DNA of 9,291 bases from Opitutaceae bacterium. GTDB taxonomy: Bacteria; Verrucomicrobiota; Verrucomicrobiae; Opitutales; Opitutaceae. A program made the translations under genes and the position numbers. Below the pieces are notes generated by a model. It made no database searches. It worked only from the letters and a program-made list of their open reading frames with translations, and was not told the DNA's origin. Shown piece by piece: positions 9,242 to 9,291 of this stretch. The DNA lies in assembly GCA_031266495.1 (NCBI GenBank), contig JAISAX010000891.1, positions 1-9,291 on the forward strand, in the 5' to 3' direction. Each line of letters begins with the position of its first letter. The first letter of the stretch is position 1.

Positions 9242-9291
9242 AAACAAACATAACCGGTCTTCCCCCCCCCCCCCCCCCCCCCCCTCTCCCG
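9238..9291 (+). CDS. btuD: Start of probable cobalamin ABC transporter ATPase, BtuD-like (partial)
   Basis: ATG at 9238 overlaps the btuC TGA as ATGA, the usual coupled start for the next gene of an importer operon. The frame stays open to the window end: MKTNITGL followed by eight Pro, Leu and Pro. No ATPase motif is included in the window, so identity rests on position after btuC only. A C23 tract starts after codon 8, so any slip would frameshift almost the whole protein. Alternatively, the true start is downstream beyond the window and this is leader sequence. Confidence 0.45.
   Translation, partial: MKTNITGLPPPPPPPPLP
9262..9284 (+). repeat. Homopolymer C23 just after the probable btuD start
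   Basis: Twenty-three uninterrupted C (9262-9284) followed by TCTCCCG, the same kind of right flank as the C19 tract. It begins 24 nt after the A of the ATG at 9238 and encodes prolines in the predicted ATPase N-terminus. It is the longest homopolymer in the window. Confidence 0.9.

Overview
The window reads as bacterial chromosomal DNA of high GC content. It carries a B12-dependent methionine synthase (MetH) on the minus strand, divergent from a vitamin B12 (cobalamin) uptake operon on the plus strand. The base composition, a MetH divided into two genes, a GxxExxY-family gene, and several repeat types (GCGAAT(A/G)GAC decamers, ATTTTCG heptamers, 'GTGILPV/RGRPAR/GTGFQPV' palindromes, Asn-Gln hexamers) together suggest a Verrucomicrobia-like organism, perhaps Opitutaceae. 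That placement rests on recognition of style, not on a search.

Layout. Positions 1-144 hold no gene, only C/G-rich palindromic sequence and a short hairpin. Minus strand: 145-2919 is the large C-terminal part of MetH (folate-binding, cap, cobalamin-binding and reactivation domains). 3008-3406 is a GxxExxY / PD-(D/E)XK-like protein of visibly lower GC, embedded in four copies of a 30-bp repeat. 3661-4839 is the N-terminal homocysteine-binding part of MetH. A divergent intergenic region at 4840-5029 has an AT-rich island. Plus strand: a BtuB-like TonB-dependent receptor (5030-6937), a BtuF-like periplasmic binding protein (6925-8271), a BtuC-like permease (8258-9241) and the first 18 codons of a probable BtuD ATPase (9238 to the window end). 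The plus-strand genes overlap each other and look like one transcript.

Function. The plus-strand genes would bring cobalamin across the outer membrane (TonB-driven), the periplasm and the inner membrane. The minus-strand genes use cobalamin to methylate homocysteine. The two transcription units are therefore supplier and consumer of the same cofactor.

Most notable features. (1) MetH is broken exactly in the linker between its homocysteine and folate modules, and the break holds the repeat-flanked GxxExxY gene. (2) Long homopolymers, always C on the coding strand, lie in or next to coding sequence: C16 in metH C-part, C12 in metH N-part, C19 at the btuF/btuC junction and C23 just after the btuD start. 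Slippage in these could switch genes by frameshift, so the locus is a candidate phase-variable cobalamin/methionine module. (3) The last 118 residues of the BtuF ORF are encoded by repeat DNA.
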